From Spirometra erinaceieuropaei (taxonomy: Eukaryota; Platyhelminthes; Cestoda; Diphyllobothriidea; Diphyllobothriidae), in contig CACRXP010000300.1 in the NCBI GenBank assembly GCA_902702965.1, forward strand, positions 634,279 to 698,278: a DNA stretch of 64,000 nt, in the 5' to 3' direction. The first letter of the stretch is position 1. Each line of letters begins with the position of its first letter. Both the position numbers and the translations under genes were made by a program. This document shows, in pieces, positions 1-12,299 of this stretch. The notes below the pieces were generated by a model, which was not told where the DNA came from, searched no databases, and saw nothing but the letters and a program-made list of their open reading frames with translations.

Positions 1-840
1 AAACTTGCATTATTTGTGTCTGGTGGGTCAAATCAAGAAATAAGGCGGGCCATAAAACGTCTCTGTCTGGGCTTGAGGGAAAAAAGCGACACACTTCGGG
101 GAAGAATCCCTTATCATGACCTAAGCACCAATTCGTTTTGTACCCATACTTTTTCTCTGTCTACCCCTTCCACTTCTACAGTTTACTTTATTCAAAAAAC
201 TCGTGTCGCTTTTAGAAAGTGCTGTTAATGTGTACGCACCTTTAAAAGTTGCAGTTGGCATTTCATGCAGACTATAGAAATACTAAAACCACGCAGCCGG
301 AAACATGCGAACTAAGACGAACGGGAACCCCCGGCGTCTCGAATTCGATTATGCTGCTTTCGCCACCTGAGCTACTGGTGGCCTTGTCGAAAGTAGTGCG
401 GTCGACAAGACAAAGATTCCCAATAATAAGTCAGGGAAGACGGAGTGATTTGGAAAACCTTTACTGTTTTGCAACTGCGTACACAAAGGCTCTGTGGGCA
501 GTCGCCGCGAGCGCGCCCTCCAGGCAAGTTGTCGCCTTCGAGGTGCTGAGACCCAGCGCGTGTGTGCGCCTTTCGTTGTCTCCGCGTCCGCCAGCCAATC
601 ATAGGGGGGACAGCGTTGATTGGCCTGGAGCCTTTGCGAGGCTAGTGACAAGCCTCGCGCGTCCCGGCAGCGTATCGACAAGGAGTGTGAGGCGGATCGG
701 AAGGCAGCGTGACAAAGGCGAAGGACAAGCAGATGCGAACTGCCACAGCCTGTCTGCCAACTGTAGGGCCTTTCGATAACCCTTTGTAGAACACAGGAAA
801 AGGTGACCACCCGTATTACAGGTGGTCTTGACTTAAATTC
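1..840. other. No gene recognised
   Basis: No conserved protein motif, tRNA or clear repeat was seen apart from a short motif at about 804-830 containing GTATTACAGG, the reverse complement of CCTGTAATAC. It recurs beside telomere-like tracts further along the window. Open frames here overlap on both strands and look random. Confidence 0.5.
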
Positions 841-1200
841 CAGGGGTGTTAGGGTTATGGTTATGTCCCCAAAACGGGCCAAGCGGTAGATGCTCTGCAC
901 CAACACAGAGGCTAGATCGGATTCTGACGGGCGTTATTGGGAACACGCACCGCAAAAATGCCAATATTCGGGGTGCGGTGGTAGACCAGGTTGCCGGCAC
1001 AGGTCGCGCCAGATGGGATCCCTGCTGCCTCCCATTTTTATTGTTGTTGAAAATCCTGGTCAACAGCCTGTTGTGGACTAGGGGGTGTGGTGGTACACCT
1101 AGGTGCGGGTGCGGCAGCGCCAGCCATCTGCATCAAATCGGAGGTTGGCGACTCGGTTCCGTCCCAGGACCTAATCTTACTAATTGAGTGTGGCTCGTAG
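841..1200 (+). repeat. Dispersed repeat, family 1 copy
   Basis: This block is similar, in the same orientation, to 63230-63560. Shared landmarks are an 'aaaacgggcca.gcggtag' segment, 'ggattctgacgggcgttat', 'cccatttttattgttgttgaaa' and 'gtggtggtacacctagg'. Reverse-complement relatives occur at 12300-12790 and 61560-61870. No intact coding frame is evident, so it is probably a non-autonomous transposon or a decayed element. Its ends are not resolved. Confidence 0.6.
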
Positions 1201-2445
1201 TCTCGCAGTCCGCATGGGGTCAAAAATAACTGCTACTTTCCACTGTCATGAACTGTGCCAAGATGTCTGCTTAAAAATTTACTGTTTGCCCTGCGTCAAG
1301 AACACTTTGGTCTGCCATTCAGTCTCGAAGGCAGAATTAGTGAGGCATCGCTGTGTATGACTAAACTCCCTGGTATGGGTTAAAGGGGTAGTTCACAGAC
1401 CACAAACCGCACTCCAACGATATTTAATGAAAATCCAAATCTCTCTGCCTTACCAGAAAAACGTTACCTTGGTGCATTAAACTTACTATAGATCCGGTGA
1501 CTGCGCCTACCCTGCAGGAAGCACTGGAAGGCTGTAGCTCCGACTGCTCGAACGCCAAGTGGAGGTAGGGAGTGCCGACGCAATCTTCTGGGATGTTATG
1601 CTTACCGAATATTGAGGCTGAAAATTTGATTTACACGGCGAGAAGATTCTCGGTCAAGGCACTTTATTAATCAGACAGCTCACCCTTGAAGTCCGGTTTT
1701 CCGACGAGGAAGTCACCAATAGGCGTGTGGCTCATCTTCATACGCACCGAGTCCTTCTACCTGATTTACATTTCGTGATATAAGGGGTCTGTGCATAATT
1801 GGGCGCTACAGCATTCCGCAGGCATAAATGAGGGAAAAGGGGGCAAACTAAAACCAGCATAAGTCCTCCCGTTGGCTAAGTCGAATAGCGCGACACACGG
1901 CGGACCGCTTCCGCCTGCACACCGGCATCCCCCTGTAACGCCCTTTGACATGAACAGGATTGTTTGAATGATGTAACACTTTTCGGTGCGCGGATCTAGA
2001 GTGGAGATGGCGTAACCGCGTGCTGGTGAAGATGGCCGGTGTCCCTTCCTCTCACCTCCGCCGACCCCTTCTCCCGTGTCGTACAGTAACGTTCGCATCA
2101 CTCTCTCCCTCTACGTCGGCACCTCCCTCGGCCTTTCCCTGCAGTTGCCGACAGCGCTGCGTTCCCCACCGGTTAATAAGCTGGCATGTCGGCATCGCCT
2201 CTCCACCCAGACAGGTTATTCTACAGTTGTAACTCATCCTGCCTGTACTATTTGCAATTATTATACCCATTTCCCATGCCCATCTCGTTATATTACACTA
2301 TATCCCTTATTCGACATACCTTCTTCTCCTGCGTGTGAATGATTATCAAGAGATGCTAACAGTTCTGTTCATGTCTATCTCCTCCAGGATCTCCCTCAGC
2401 GTTCCCTTACTTTGGTGTGTGCTACCCTCGACGTCCTCGGCTGCT
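1201..2445. other. No gene recognised
   Basis: I see no conserved coding segment, RNA gene or clear repeat in this stretch. The small overlapping frames at 1766-2342 on both strands have no recognisable motif. Confidence 0.45.
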
Positions 2446-2940
2446 ACATACAGTACCTGACCTATTTCATGAAACCTGGGGACAGAATCTGATGTGAGAA
2501 TTTAGGACGTCTTAAATGTTGCGCATTTTGCTTGTTCGCCCAACCTCTTTTAGGAAATGTCATCATCTTGTGCAGAAATTGTGTCCACGTACTTTTTTCA
2601 AGCAAAATGTTCACAAATTTGGTCGAAAATGGACGTCGCGGCATACTCGGGCAATTTCCTATGATAATACCTGTTTCGGACTTCACTCAGTTTTTTCCAT
2701 GGGTAGACGTTTCGAACGTTTAAAAAGGAAGTTTAGTCAGTTGCAACCATTTTTGACGTTTTCGCAATTTTGCGCTTTTCTAGAAAAAAATTGGAACTTC
2801 TAAACAACGCAACATTGCCTTTATTATTTATTTTATGCTTTTCTCTTAAAGTTGTGCTTTATTAACATAGATATTGGGTCCATGGATTGGTGCCGGTTTA
2901 TGAGTGATTAGCAATCAGTCGTAAATTTCGACACGGCAAG
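2446..2940. mobile_element. Decayed MITE-like element (CAGT-end family)
   Basis: The left end reads TACAGTACCTGACC followed by TTTCATGAAA, matching the terminal motif of the hairpin elements at 38669-39350 and 50960-51952. The internal part (about 2720-2937) is clearly related to 60250-60500, which ends in ACTG next to TA. The right terminus of this copy is degraded. It carries no transposase and is therefore non-autonomous. Confidence 0.55.
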
Positions 2941-3984
2941 GATCGAGTGAAGGCCCCCAAGCACCTGTGGCATACAAAGAATACCTACTATACTTATTTA
3001 AGTGCGCTTTAGTCCGACACGATTATTTAGGTGTGGCGTTTCATCGTACAAGGTTGGATCGTCTGTTGTAGACGGACTGGTGGATTATCTACAATGACCT
3101 CAGCTCAGACAGTTGTAGACACTTACTGTTTATTTTTCTTAATTGTCCCGCTTAATTTCGATTGCCATTTGTTAATGAATTAAAACTTTTCCACCCGAAA
3201 AAAAAATTTGCTAATTACCTATACTTATTTGGCTGATTGTTTTTGTTTGGGGGCCTTCACCTGATCTTCGCCTTCGACACATCATGGGTCAGGTCACCCA
3301 CTGTACTTCCTGATCAATGAAAAATGTAAACGATGGGGCTGACCGCTTCTGCAGGCCCTGAGATTATCTAACCATTTTCAATGAGTGACAGCTGATCAGG
3401 CGGACAGAAAAGTCAGACACTCTTTCGACCATTTGCTGGTATTTTTAGGATTTTGCTTTCTCTTGAGTGTGCTGATGCAGATCAAGGCTCAATATCTGTC
3501 ACCTTGGACTTTTAAAATCGATGTTAACCGCTTTGCCTTAAATCTACTTATGATTACTTACACCATCTGCCTTTCCAGCAGCCCTTTGCGAAAGAAGCAA
3601 TTTTAAATACCTTGTTATCAGCTCAGTCATTCGAAACAAAAACAGGTCAGTTGGAACCCTCCAACCTGCGTTTTTTCATTTCTGAATCTCAGTAATGTTC
3701 TTTCAAATTTTAACAATGGCCTAACGTTACTTTTCCTATAACACTTCGAGTACTTCTCTTCCAAATCTTTCTTCGTGGTCCCTCACCCCCTCTGATAACC
3801 AATGGGACGTCCCGGAGTCAGATTCTCCACTTCTCAGCCCCATGATTCTCTTTCTATCAGTAAGCTTAACTTGACCTCAATGTACTACGAAGCAGTCGTG
3901 ACGTGTATCTTTTTCGCCTAATATTGCCATCCGGCCCGAGACTTGGATATTGCTGACTAACGACGGCTAATAAACCAGAAATGT
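2941..3984. other. No gene recognised
   Basis: This is AT-rich sequence without a recognisable gene. A short inverted pair (gtgaaggccccc near 2948 and its complement near 3250) is the only structure noted. Confidence 0.4.
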
Positions 3985-4015
3985 TTCATATTGACCCAAC
4001 TACGTGAAACTCTGT

Positions 4016-4095
4016 GCCTCGGTGGGATTCGAACCCACGCAGTAAGGGGAAGGCTTGAGTACAGCCAATGCTCTAACCACTTGGGCTACGAGGCC
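4016..4095 (-). tRNA. tRNA-like head of a SINE-type element (probably not functional)
   Basis: Read on the minus strand it has an A-box-like TAGCCCAAGTGG and an exact B box GGTTCGAATCC, with an acceptor-like GCCTCG/CGAGGC pairing. The region between the anticodon arm and T arm is long, as in Ser/Leu-type tRNAs, but the anticodon stem pairs poorly and no reliable anticodon can be assigned. Its position inside a repeated palindromic unit favours a tRNA-derived repeat over a housekeeping tRNA gene. Confidence 0.5.
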
Positions 4096-4478
4096 CCGCC
4101 GGACGACGCGGGTTTACTCACAGTTAGGTCAAGTTAGCCGCCCAATCTACTGCAACGTCTGGAATCCACCAAATCTGATACGGTGAGTTGACTGTCCAAG
4201 CAGGATTTCCTAAGTAATTCACCTAGAATCCACCAGATGACTACCAGGCTCACGTAATTCATAGATGTTTTGGCAGATTTTGAATAATTCACATTGACCC
4301 AACTGTGAATTATGAATTACGTGAGCCTGGTACTCATCTGGTGAATTCTAGGTGAAGTACTTGGGAAATCCTGCCTGGGCAGTCAACGTACTGTATCAGA
4401 TTTGGTGGATTCCAGACGTTGCAGTAGATTGGGCGGGTAACTTGACCCAAATGTGATTAAACTCGCGTCGTCCGGCGG

Positions 4479-4558
4479 GGCCTCGTAGCTCAAGTGGTTA
4501 GAGCGTTGGCTGTACTAAAGTCTTCCCCTTACTGCGTGGGTTCGAATCCCACCGAGGC
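4479..4558 (+). tRNA. tRNA-like head of a SINE-type element (probably not functional)
   Basis: This is the mirror copy of 4016-4095. It has A box TAGCTCAAGTGG, B box GGTTCGAATCC, T-stem GTGGG/CCCAC and acceptor CCTCG/CGAGG. These would suit RNA polymerase III promoter function. The anticodon stem is poorly paired and the unit is repeated with the same flanks, so it is treated as a tRNA-derived element. Confidence 0.5.
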
Positions 4559-4606
4559 GCCGTGTTTTTCACAGTTGGGTCAATATGAATTATTCAAAAT
4601 CTGCCA

Positions 4607-6180
4607 ACGCATCTATGAAGCCAGAAATGGCCATCCAAGTCTTCATTGTCCTTTCTGGTATTCCATTCCTTCCTGACCGCCATCGCGGGGCCTCCTGGCT
4701 CAGCAAGGACGAAAACCATATAGGCTTGGGGGACGCCTGGACACGCAAAGCAACGACCCCCACTCTCCACCCCCCGGCTCCCCTTAGTGCTGGCTGCACA
4801 ATGGGACGGCTCGTCTCCAATGATAAACGGCCTCATATGTTGCTCTGCAATTCAGAGCAAAATCAAAGCCTTTCCAGTTCTGGCCTCTACCTATAGGGTT
4901 ACTGTACCTGTTCTATGTAGAAATGCGAAGCTCTTGGAGCAGGAAAACGTGTGCTGTGATGGGTCTTGTTAGCAGGCTACATAATAAACCAAGTGTCTGC
5001 CACGGCAACAAATAAAATGCATTAAGCCTCCAACTTACTTCCCTGGCTGACGGGGACGAGGGGGGCTAGGTCCTTTGACGGTATTCTCTACTGACTTTCT
5101 CGAAACTTTTGGAACCCCAAGCCTCACAGTTGGAGGGCAGGCAACTTTGCCAAATTTGCTCTCTTTCTCTTGTGAGTGCTAGTTTATGATCTAGAACTTT
5201 TTACCCAAGATCAGGGATCTCTGAATCCATTCCCGACAACCTGCTTGAGTGCGTACTGTTTGCCAACAATGCCTTTCCCCTTCTTACCTGCTCGGGGACG
5301 CTAGGGAGTACCGCTCCACTACTTGTCAGTTGTTGATCGGGCGTTGGTAAGCGACAGTCTGCGAGAGCTCCAAACCCGAAATTTACGGTAAACTAAAAAT
5401 GCTCATGTTCGTTCTGCGGTCCAGATAGACTGTCAAACACCAATGTCATTGGCTTTTGTCGATCACTACAAGCGTCGGAACGAACAAACGATGATACAAC
5501 AGCGGAACGTGTTGCGGTTACACGTAGATATTAATGCCTGGACTTATAGAACAGTTCGTCTATACACCAAAAACGCCTTCCTCGCTAAGGGTATCAGCGA
5601 ATCCCGAGCCTGTTGAACGCATTTGTGATTACTGGGGTAGTAAGGCTCAGTGGCCCTACATACGTCAGATCTCGTCAAAGACCTCTCAGCCGAGTGGAAA
5701 GCACTGTCGCACCCGACGGAGACCGGCTGTACAAAATTTACTTTCTCGCACTGTGAGATCCCCTAGCTATTTAACAAATATGTGGAGAACACGCCTACCT
5801 TCCTTCGTATTTGTCACAGTTGAGTGTTTTTGGCCAACAGCGTACGCGACTGAGCTTCCTTCAGAAGATCCTTAAACAGCAGTCCCCTACAACCAAAATG
5901 TGGGTAGCGACAATAAATGGAATTTACATAAAACTGGGACTCCGGCGACACAGTAGTAATGATCGTTTATCAAAGTAACTATCACTGGTATCTGCCCGTC
6001 CCGTTGTATGGTATATATAGTTCCTGCATTTATAACAGACTTGTGTGTGCTTGTGTGGAGTGGCGGGTTGGTGGGCTGAGAGCAAAGGCGCCACAGCTCC
6101 TTCTCAAAGTTACCTGTGGTACTCTTGCGCATGTGAGGTGTGTGTTACTTAATGGGCAGTGTCATTCAGTCGCTGACTGA
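4607..6180. other. No gene recognised
   Basis: No conserved protein segment or RNA gene was seen. Open frames such as those at 4585-4896 and 5534-5875 have overlapping counterparts in other frames and no known motif. Confidence 0.4.
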
Positions 6181-6720
6181 CTGGTTATCCAGCTTTGGAA
6201 GGATGATGACCTAGGCGGACGCAGGGCTGTGTGCCACCCTTCTGGACCCCAATTCTTGTGAGCGTCTGCTATATCATGACCAGCGGACCATGGTCCTCGC
6301 AGTCTGACGTGCGTTGGCAGTTCTCTGGCACGTGGTTCCCTGGCGGTGGATGCGCTTGCGTTCCCACCGGGTCGTGAGCATGGCTGTCTAGTCCTCCACG
6401 TCCTTTCTGTTGCTGTTATTAGTTAAAATCCTGGTCAAGTACTTGTTGTGCAACAGTGGGTGTGGTGGTACGCCTAGGTGAGTGTCCCGCCGTGCCAGCC
6501 ACTTGAGTCCTCCCTCAACTCCGGTCTCCTTGACTATGTCTTGACACCGAGGCCAGGTGGGGAGGAGGAATGGGCGTGGTGGGCGCTGCGCAAGTCCACT
6601 TCCACTTTAAAATAATTCACGCGCAAGTCATCGTGCCTGCTTCACCTTGCTGTGGAGCACACAGTGGACATCGTCGGGCACGATGGCCGAACTGTTGTGT
6701 CTGTCTTGACGAAGGAAGAT
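6181..6720 (+). repeat. Dispersed repeat, family 1 related copy
   Basis: The segment containing 'tgcgttggcagttctctg' and 'catggctgtc' is the reverse complement of sequence at 61680-61790. The segment 'aaaatcctggtcaagt' through 'gtggtggtacgcctagg' matches 1040-1110 and 63470-63530, and the end 'gagcacacagtgga' matches about 63707-63722. No coding capacity was recognised. Confidence 0.6.
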
Positions 6721-6849
6721 AAGACGAGGAGCGAAAGCCACATTTTTGCAAAGTCCCATGCCACCGTCGTTCTCAGGCTCTTACGGAGTGAGCATGGTTA
6801 AAGGGCCGGGCCGACTCAGCCAGGTCTCGAACTGGACCCAGACACGCTG

Positions 6850-7530
6850 AATGCCGCATCAGAGCTCAATTCCGTTCATCGCGCATGTCCATGGAATAAA
6901 ACAGAGCCAGACGGTGTGTTCGACAAAATACCTTGCTGTGTTCAATCGCTTTACCACTGTCTCCGCCTTGCAAGATTGGCTCTGGCGTTCGACAGAGGTG
7001 CGCTCTTCTGCTATTTTATTTTTCTACGTTTCTGGCCAAATTAACGGAAGGGCTGCGGTTTCAACGGCACCGCATTTACATTAGAACGCCGGCTGAAAAG
7101 ACTCAACTACGCTGATGACATCGGCCTGCTGATCTACGGAATGCAGTCTCGGATGGGCGGGGTAGTTGAGTAATTTGGCAGCGCGTATACCAAGATGTTA
7201 CAGGGCCTCACATCTGACCAGATGACGCGCTATGGCCATGAGCTTGCAGAAGCCTAGTTCTATATATTTTGAGTCAAGTTTGCGGCAAACGGATGGGGTA
7301 GAAACGATATCGTCGCCCGAATCGACGCTGCTTGGGAGGCCTTTGCAACTCCTCGAAGGTGCCTATGGACCCGTCGTAATAAATCAATCTTCGCAGAGAT
7401 CCACATCCGCAAGATACTTGTTCAGCCAAACCTCCTTTAGTGGGCTGTGAGCGTTACGGACGAGCTAAAACTGCGAGTCTCCGACCACCTGTCTGAGGAC
7501 GATAAATTGCGTGAAATACGCATTCTTTGT
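6850..7530 (+). pseudogene. Decayed reverse transcriptase fragment (RTE-like)
   Basis: Around 6975-7010 a frame reads KIGSGVRQRCALL, a decayed form of the RT motif before the active site (usually GVRQGC). At about 7107-7135 a second frame reads LNYADDIGLL, the catalytic YADD box of reverse transcriptases. The two motifs are in different frames and the surroundings contain many stops. This is a dead fragment of a non-LTR retrotransposon. The RTE assignment is by motif style only. Confidence 0.6.
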
Positions 7531-10500
7531 TTCTAAAGAGACAATACACACTCACTAAGGCAGCATCTGGGGGGATTTATCTCTTTAATTTCTTTCAGAA
7601 ACGTCTTCAACAAATGTGCCCGCTCCTCGTAAGTGCGTAGCAGCACCTCGTGGCACGCGCAGCCTTGACAGTTGCTCTCTTCGCCTTTGTTATGGGGTTA
7701 AATCTTACTTGCGTTGCATCCGAGCTAAACAACTGTCCACATTATCTAGCGATCTTGCCACGATAAACGACAGCGAATAAACGCAGTCGGTCAGCCCAAC
7801 TAATGTTCTTGCACTTATTATGAACTTGCACATTCCTGATTAGGTCAGCCGATGTCTTCTCTAGTGATGAGGATGGAGTTGTGAAGGGCCGAGTGCCACA
7901 GTGTCGAGTCGGATTTCGGACTAACCTTTTTGTCGGCTCCGGCAAGGGACGTTGGCACAGAATTCAAGTGATGGTACGACCAAGAACGTGTCCAAACTAT
8001 GCCCGTGTACCACAGGATGCAGTCACGTCCCAGCTTCACAAAGCTTATCGGGATTCAAGAAGCAGCATCACACAGCTAGCTAAATACTGGCTAGATTGGC
8101 AATGCTTATCATCTGTCCATCGTGTTCACTAGAAGTAAAATACTTCTAAAATACTCCCTGCCTAGTAAGGGGAGTTTCGCTATACTTCAGTCCTAGTAAA
8201 TATGCTCACTGTGTCGTTTGCTATCTCCGGCCATCTGTTATAATAAGCCTGAGACTGGACCGTCTTCAGCCATCAGACAAGGCAAAAGGCCGTTCAGGGG
8301 GATTTAAGTTGGTAGAAGCACCATCCCGAGACCTTAGCGTCCTGTCATGCACATCTGGTAAACGGCAGCCCACGAAATAGTGAAAAAAACTACTTCTTGG
8401 CACAAATGGGCTGCAAAGCCTCCGGCCTCCAGCCTCTTCCCCTTCAGGTGTTTCTCCGACACATACTGCTCATTGTCGAAAAGCACCTTGTAGACCAGAA
8501 GACGACACCTAGAAGAAGGGCCTGAGGACCTTTTAAAAGGCTGACCCCTACAACTTTAGAGACGGTGCAGGCATGGATTTGCCCTGCCTGGTTCCTCAGG
8601 GATCCAGATCCAGCTGCTGAACATAAGGTGTCTGGCATCGGGACTATTGATCACTAAAAGCGCCATAGGAAACAATGGTCCACACCGACACTTGCCAGGA
8701 TATTCGACACTTTATCCGTCACGAGCGACAGGGCCCAACACCATGAGGGCGCAGTGGTGGCTTGCGCATAAACTAGATTACAGGGAGACTTCCGAATAGT
8801 CTACTTCAGCATATCAACGAGTCTTCACACAGACCAGATTTCCACAAAATGGTCTCAGACCTCACGGCGAGACTCGTCGAGAAAGCCGCACTAAGGAGAC
8901 ATTGCAGCATGACCTTCCTTCCGGAGAAGCCACTCAACAGTCCTCCAAACCACATGTTGCGTTGCATACACTCATTCCTTCTTCCCTCTCCCATAGTGCG
9001 CCCATGGGGAGTTCGGTCGAGCCAGATAGGAAGGATATCAGGCTCAATGACCGACACGAAAAAGCCTGCATCGACGCGCGACATACGCGCTAGTCCCATC
9101 ATGTACACGAACCAACCTTAGTCTAACTTAGATCACGAAACTGAGATCCCGCTGAAGCCATATTAAGGAACCATTGCAGTCTTATCCAGTTAGGAATTAT
9201 CCTGTCAGCTGGCAGCCTTCCAGACCACGCAACAGACCAAAAAGCACGGCGTGAACCGTGCCGACATGACTTTCAAAAATCAGCCTACCAGATACTAGCG
9301 AAAACCGTATGACTGGTGGTATGAGCCCCTACGAAATAATGTCAGGTTGTTCTTAGCCCAGACGAGGTTTCTTATCAGATGAGGATCGCGGTCATCAAGT
9401 TCTTGATTCCCAACCTCCCCTACCGGCTAGTCCAACTCAGCATAGTGGCCACGTACATGTGCCGACATTTTACGTAGAATAATGTCCGTCTGGTGTCAGG
9501 CTGAGGAGAGTCCAATGGTGAAGACGCACCCCGGCCTAGTCAACTAGGAAAAATAATAAAACATTTCAGACATGAGATAACGTTTTTGATCTGGACGAGG
9601 AATTGCATGACTCCCGCCGGTCAGGTCAATGTGACGTCCAATTGGTGGTAGGAAACGAAATTTAGCCATAAGGTTCAATAAGTACCGCGTGTACCAAACG
9701 CCCAGCCGCCGAGGCCCAAAAGCATGAACAAGCTAGTCGTCCACAGCCACCGACGTCCAAGAAGCATCGCACGACTCAACCGACTGCATTGGTCTGCTCA
9801 ACCTACAGCTGGTTTCTTATCGCAGATGCCTAGCAAGACAAGATTGTGGACTGCACCCAGAGACAACCTAGAAAGCCCGGTGCTGCGCGTTACTGAGGGC
9901 GTAAATAGTAACACGTGCTGTGCCTGGGAGACTGAAAGCATTGACTGCTCGAGTTGAGAAAATGCGACGAAATGTCTCAGTCAATCTGACGCAGAAGACC
10001 GGCGAACAGCCCTAACAGAGATCACAAGTATACAGAGGTTCGTTCGAATAAGGACTCCGGCCTAGCCCGAACAATCGACTAGGAAGCTGCGGACCAAACT
10101 ACTAAAGGCGGACTTTAATTCCTACATATTCGACTGGTCCCTTTGACGCTCTGACCCGTCTAGCCATTGTGCGCAGTAACCCTAATTCGTCCAACTAAAT
10201 CCTGTGCATCTTCAAAGACAAACGGAGATTCGGAGGGCTGTAAACTACTTTTCACAAGGTCTATTTATTTGGTTTCTTGCCTTTTCACAAAAGTCGTGGT
10301 GCGCGAAGTGGGTTGGTTCGGCAGGAGAGGGGTAGTTTCATCCGTACCAAATCTTATGCAATTGTAAAGTCCAAGTCAACCAACTCTACGTGTCTGGACA
10401 AATATGAAAGTGCAAGGTCCAAAGCACAGGCAATCCCCAGATAAAAACGATAACAAGAGAACGGACTGAACGCCTGTCGCAGTGCCCCCGACCAAAAACT

Positions 10501-11320
10501 ACAGTGAGAAAATCCCCACGCCCTAGTTAAACATCTCGGAAACCTACGCATTTGGAATGGACAATAGCGAGCTAACCAAGTAGGCCAATTAGGAGCAGTG
10601 AATGCACCACCTTGATAAACAAAAAGGTAGGCTGCAAAGACAAATCGACTTTCTTGGGGTGCAGGCGGAGGACGAAATGAGAAAATATGGCAAAATACTG
10701 TAGTTTTAAAAGCCTGGAAGTCTGTGTATAGCCGGTGTCTAAAGCCTACAGGTGATAACGCGCCGGTTCCACCGTGCGTGGATAAATGGGCACTGGCTCA
10801 CATGAGACAGCAGCTGTCGGTAGCAGTTACACCCACCCCAGCCCAGAAAGCAAATACGAAAGGCCCTGTCGGCCGAGCATGACCCCAAAAGAGGGTAGAA
10901 GCTGAGGACGAGGCGGAACACCTAGCATCTCCAGAGAACACTTGGAAGCTGAGCACGGCTGTTTAGACCGCTCTGAGAGACCGTCCACTCAAATAGGACA
11001 TCAGAATGAGGAAAAAGGCTAAATAAACCCCTTATTGAACGGCAGATGGGCGACGGCCACAACATAACGAATCATTTCGGCGACCGTGCCTCAACGATTG
11101 CTCGAATATGACTCCATGGATGTCACTGTCCAAGTGAATTCGGAGGCCGAAATGAACAAGGTTCGTGACAAGTTCCGTCAGAATAGACCGCAAGAATTCC
11201 GAGCGCAGTCGATAACAACCGCCTTCGGGTACCAACACTAAGATTTTTCCAACGTGCATAACTTATTCAACTTGTAAATGACTAGAGGCTGAAGTAGACA
11301 GGCAGGAATCACAGTAAATA
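7531..11320. other. No gene recognised
   Basis: I see no conserved coding segment, RNA gene or recognisable transposon motif in these ~3.8 kb. Frames up to about 100 codons (for example 8806-9121 on both strands) have no known motif. Some of this may be old repeat that cannot be identified by eye. Confidence 0.4.
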
Positions 11321-11329
11321 CCTCAGTAT

Positions 11330-11335
11330 TTTATT
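11330..11335 (-). terminator. Polyadenylation signal AATAAA of the ubiquitin-eL40 gene
   Basis: A canonical AATAAA on the minus strand starts 11 nt after the TAG stop of the ubiquitin fusion gene. It implies a very short 3' UTR if used. The hexamer is seen directly; its use is inferred. Confidence 0.6.
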
Positions 11336-11346
11336 CATTAAATAAA

Positions 11347-11847
<501 letters not shown>

Positions 11848-11849
11848 TT

Positions 11850-12299
11850 ATAAAGAATACGGTCCAGCTGAACAAAGGTCATATTCCCAGTACAACCCTG
11901 GGTACGAACAGTCGTTTTCTTACTAGATAAGGAGGTCCAAGACTTAGTACATTTTACTCCCCTTGGACAAGTTGGAAAATGCCCTAATATAACTGCAGTT
12001 GCCCGGATATTTTCGTCCATTTTCGGAAACTAATCCTTCACTAAAATGTTGTCAAAGTTTGTGTCGAAGAGTACTCAGTAGTCATCTTTGGGCTGTGGTA
12101 CTTTGATGCCGGTGGAAAAAAATAGATAGCGGTCTTTGGAAAAAATCAAATGCAGTTATCCACAGACAAAAACAATCAAGGAAAGGTGCAAAGGATCAAA
12201 CTTTACGGCTGTACATACAATAAATGCTGGGAATAAGAAAAATCAAGTGCATGGCAATAATCTCAAAATGCATAGGAAATGCAATTGAATTAGGTATGT
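11850..12299. other. No gene recognised; upstream region of ubiquitin-eL40
   Basis: This stretch lies upstream of the minus-strand ubiquitin fusion and presumably holds its promoter. I see no clear TATA box or other motif that I can defend. Confidence 0.35.

Larger units (their letters stand above)
3985..4606. repeat. Palindromic pair of tRNA-derived elements
   Basis: Two copies of one element face away from a ~50 bp centre (about 4259-4311). The left arm runs about 3985-4258 and the right arm about 4312-4606. Each arm has an upstream body containing 'gtggattccagacgttgcag' and 'tgcagtagattgggcgg', then a tRNA-like block (minus 4016-4095; plus 4479-4558), then a tail with 'gttgggtcaatatgaa'. 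The arms could pair as a very long hairpin. A SINE-like family is the best reading, because partial copies recur at 44491-44551 and 45480-45575. Confidence 0.8.

Noticed and set aside
4479..4558. Functional tRNA gene
   Set aside because: A and B boxes are good, but the anticodon stem pairs poorly and the block lies inside a repeated palindromic unit with partial copies elsewhere.
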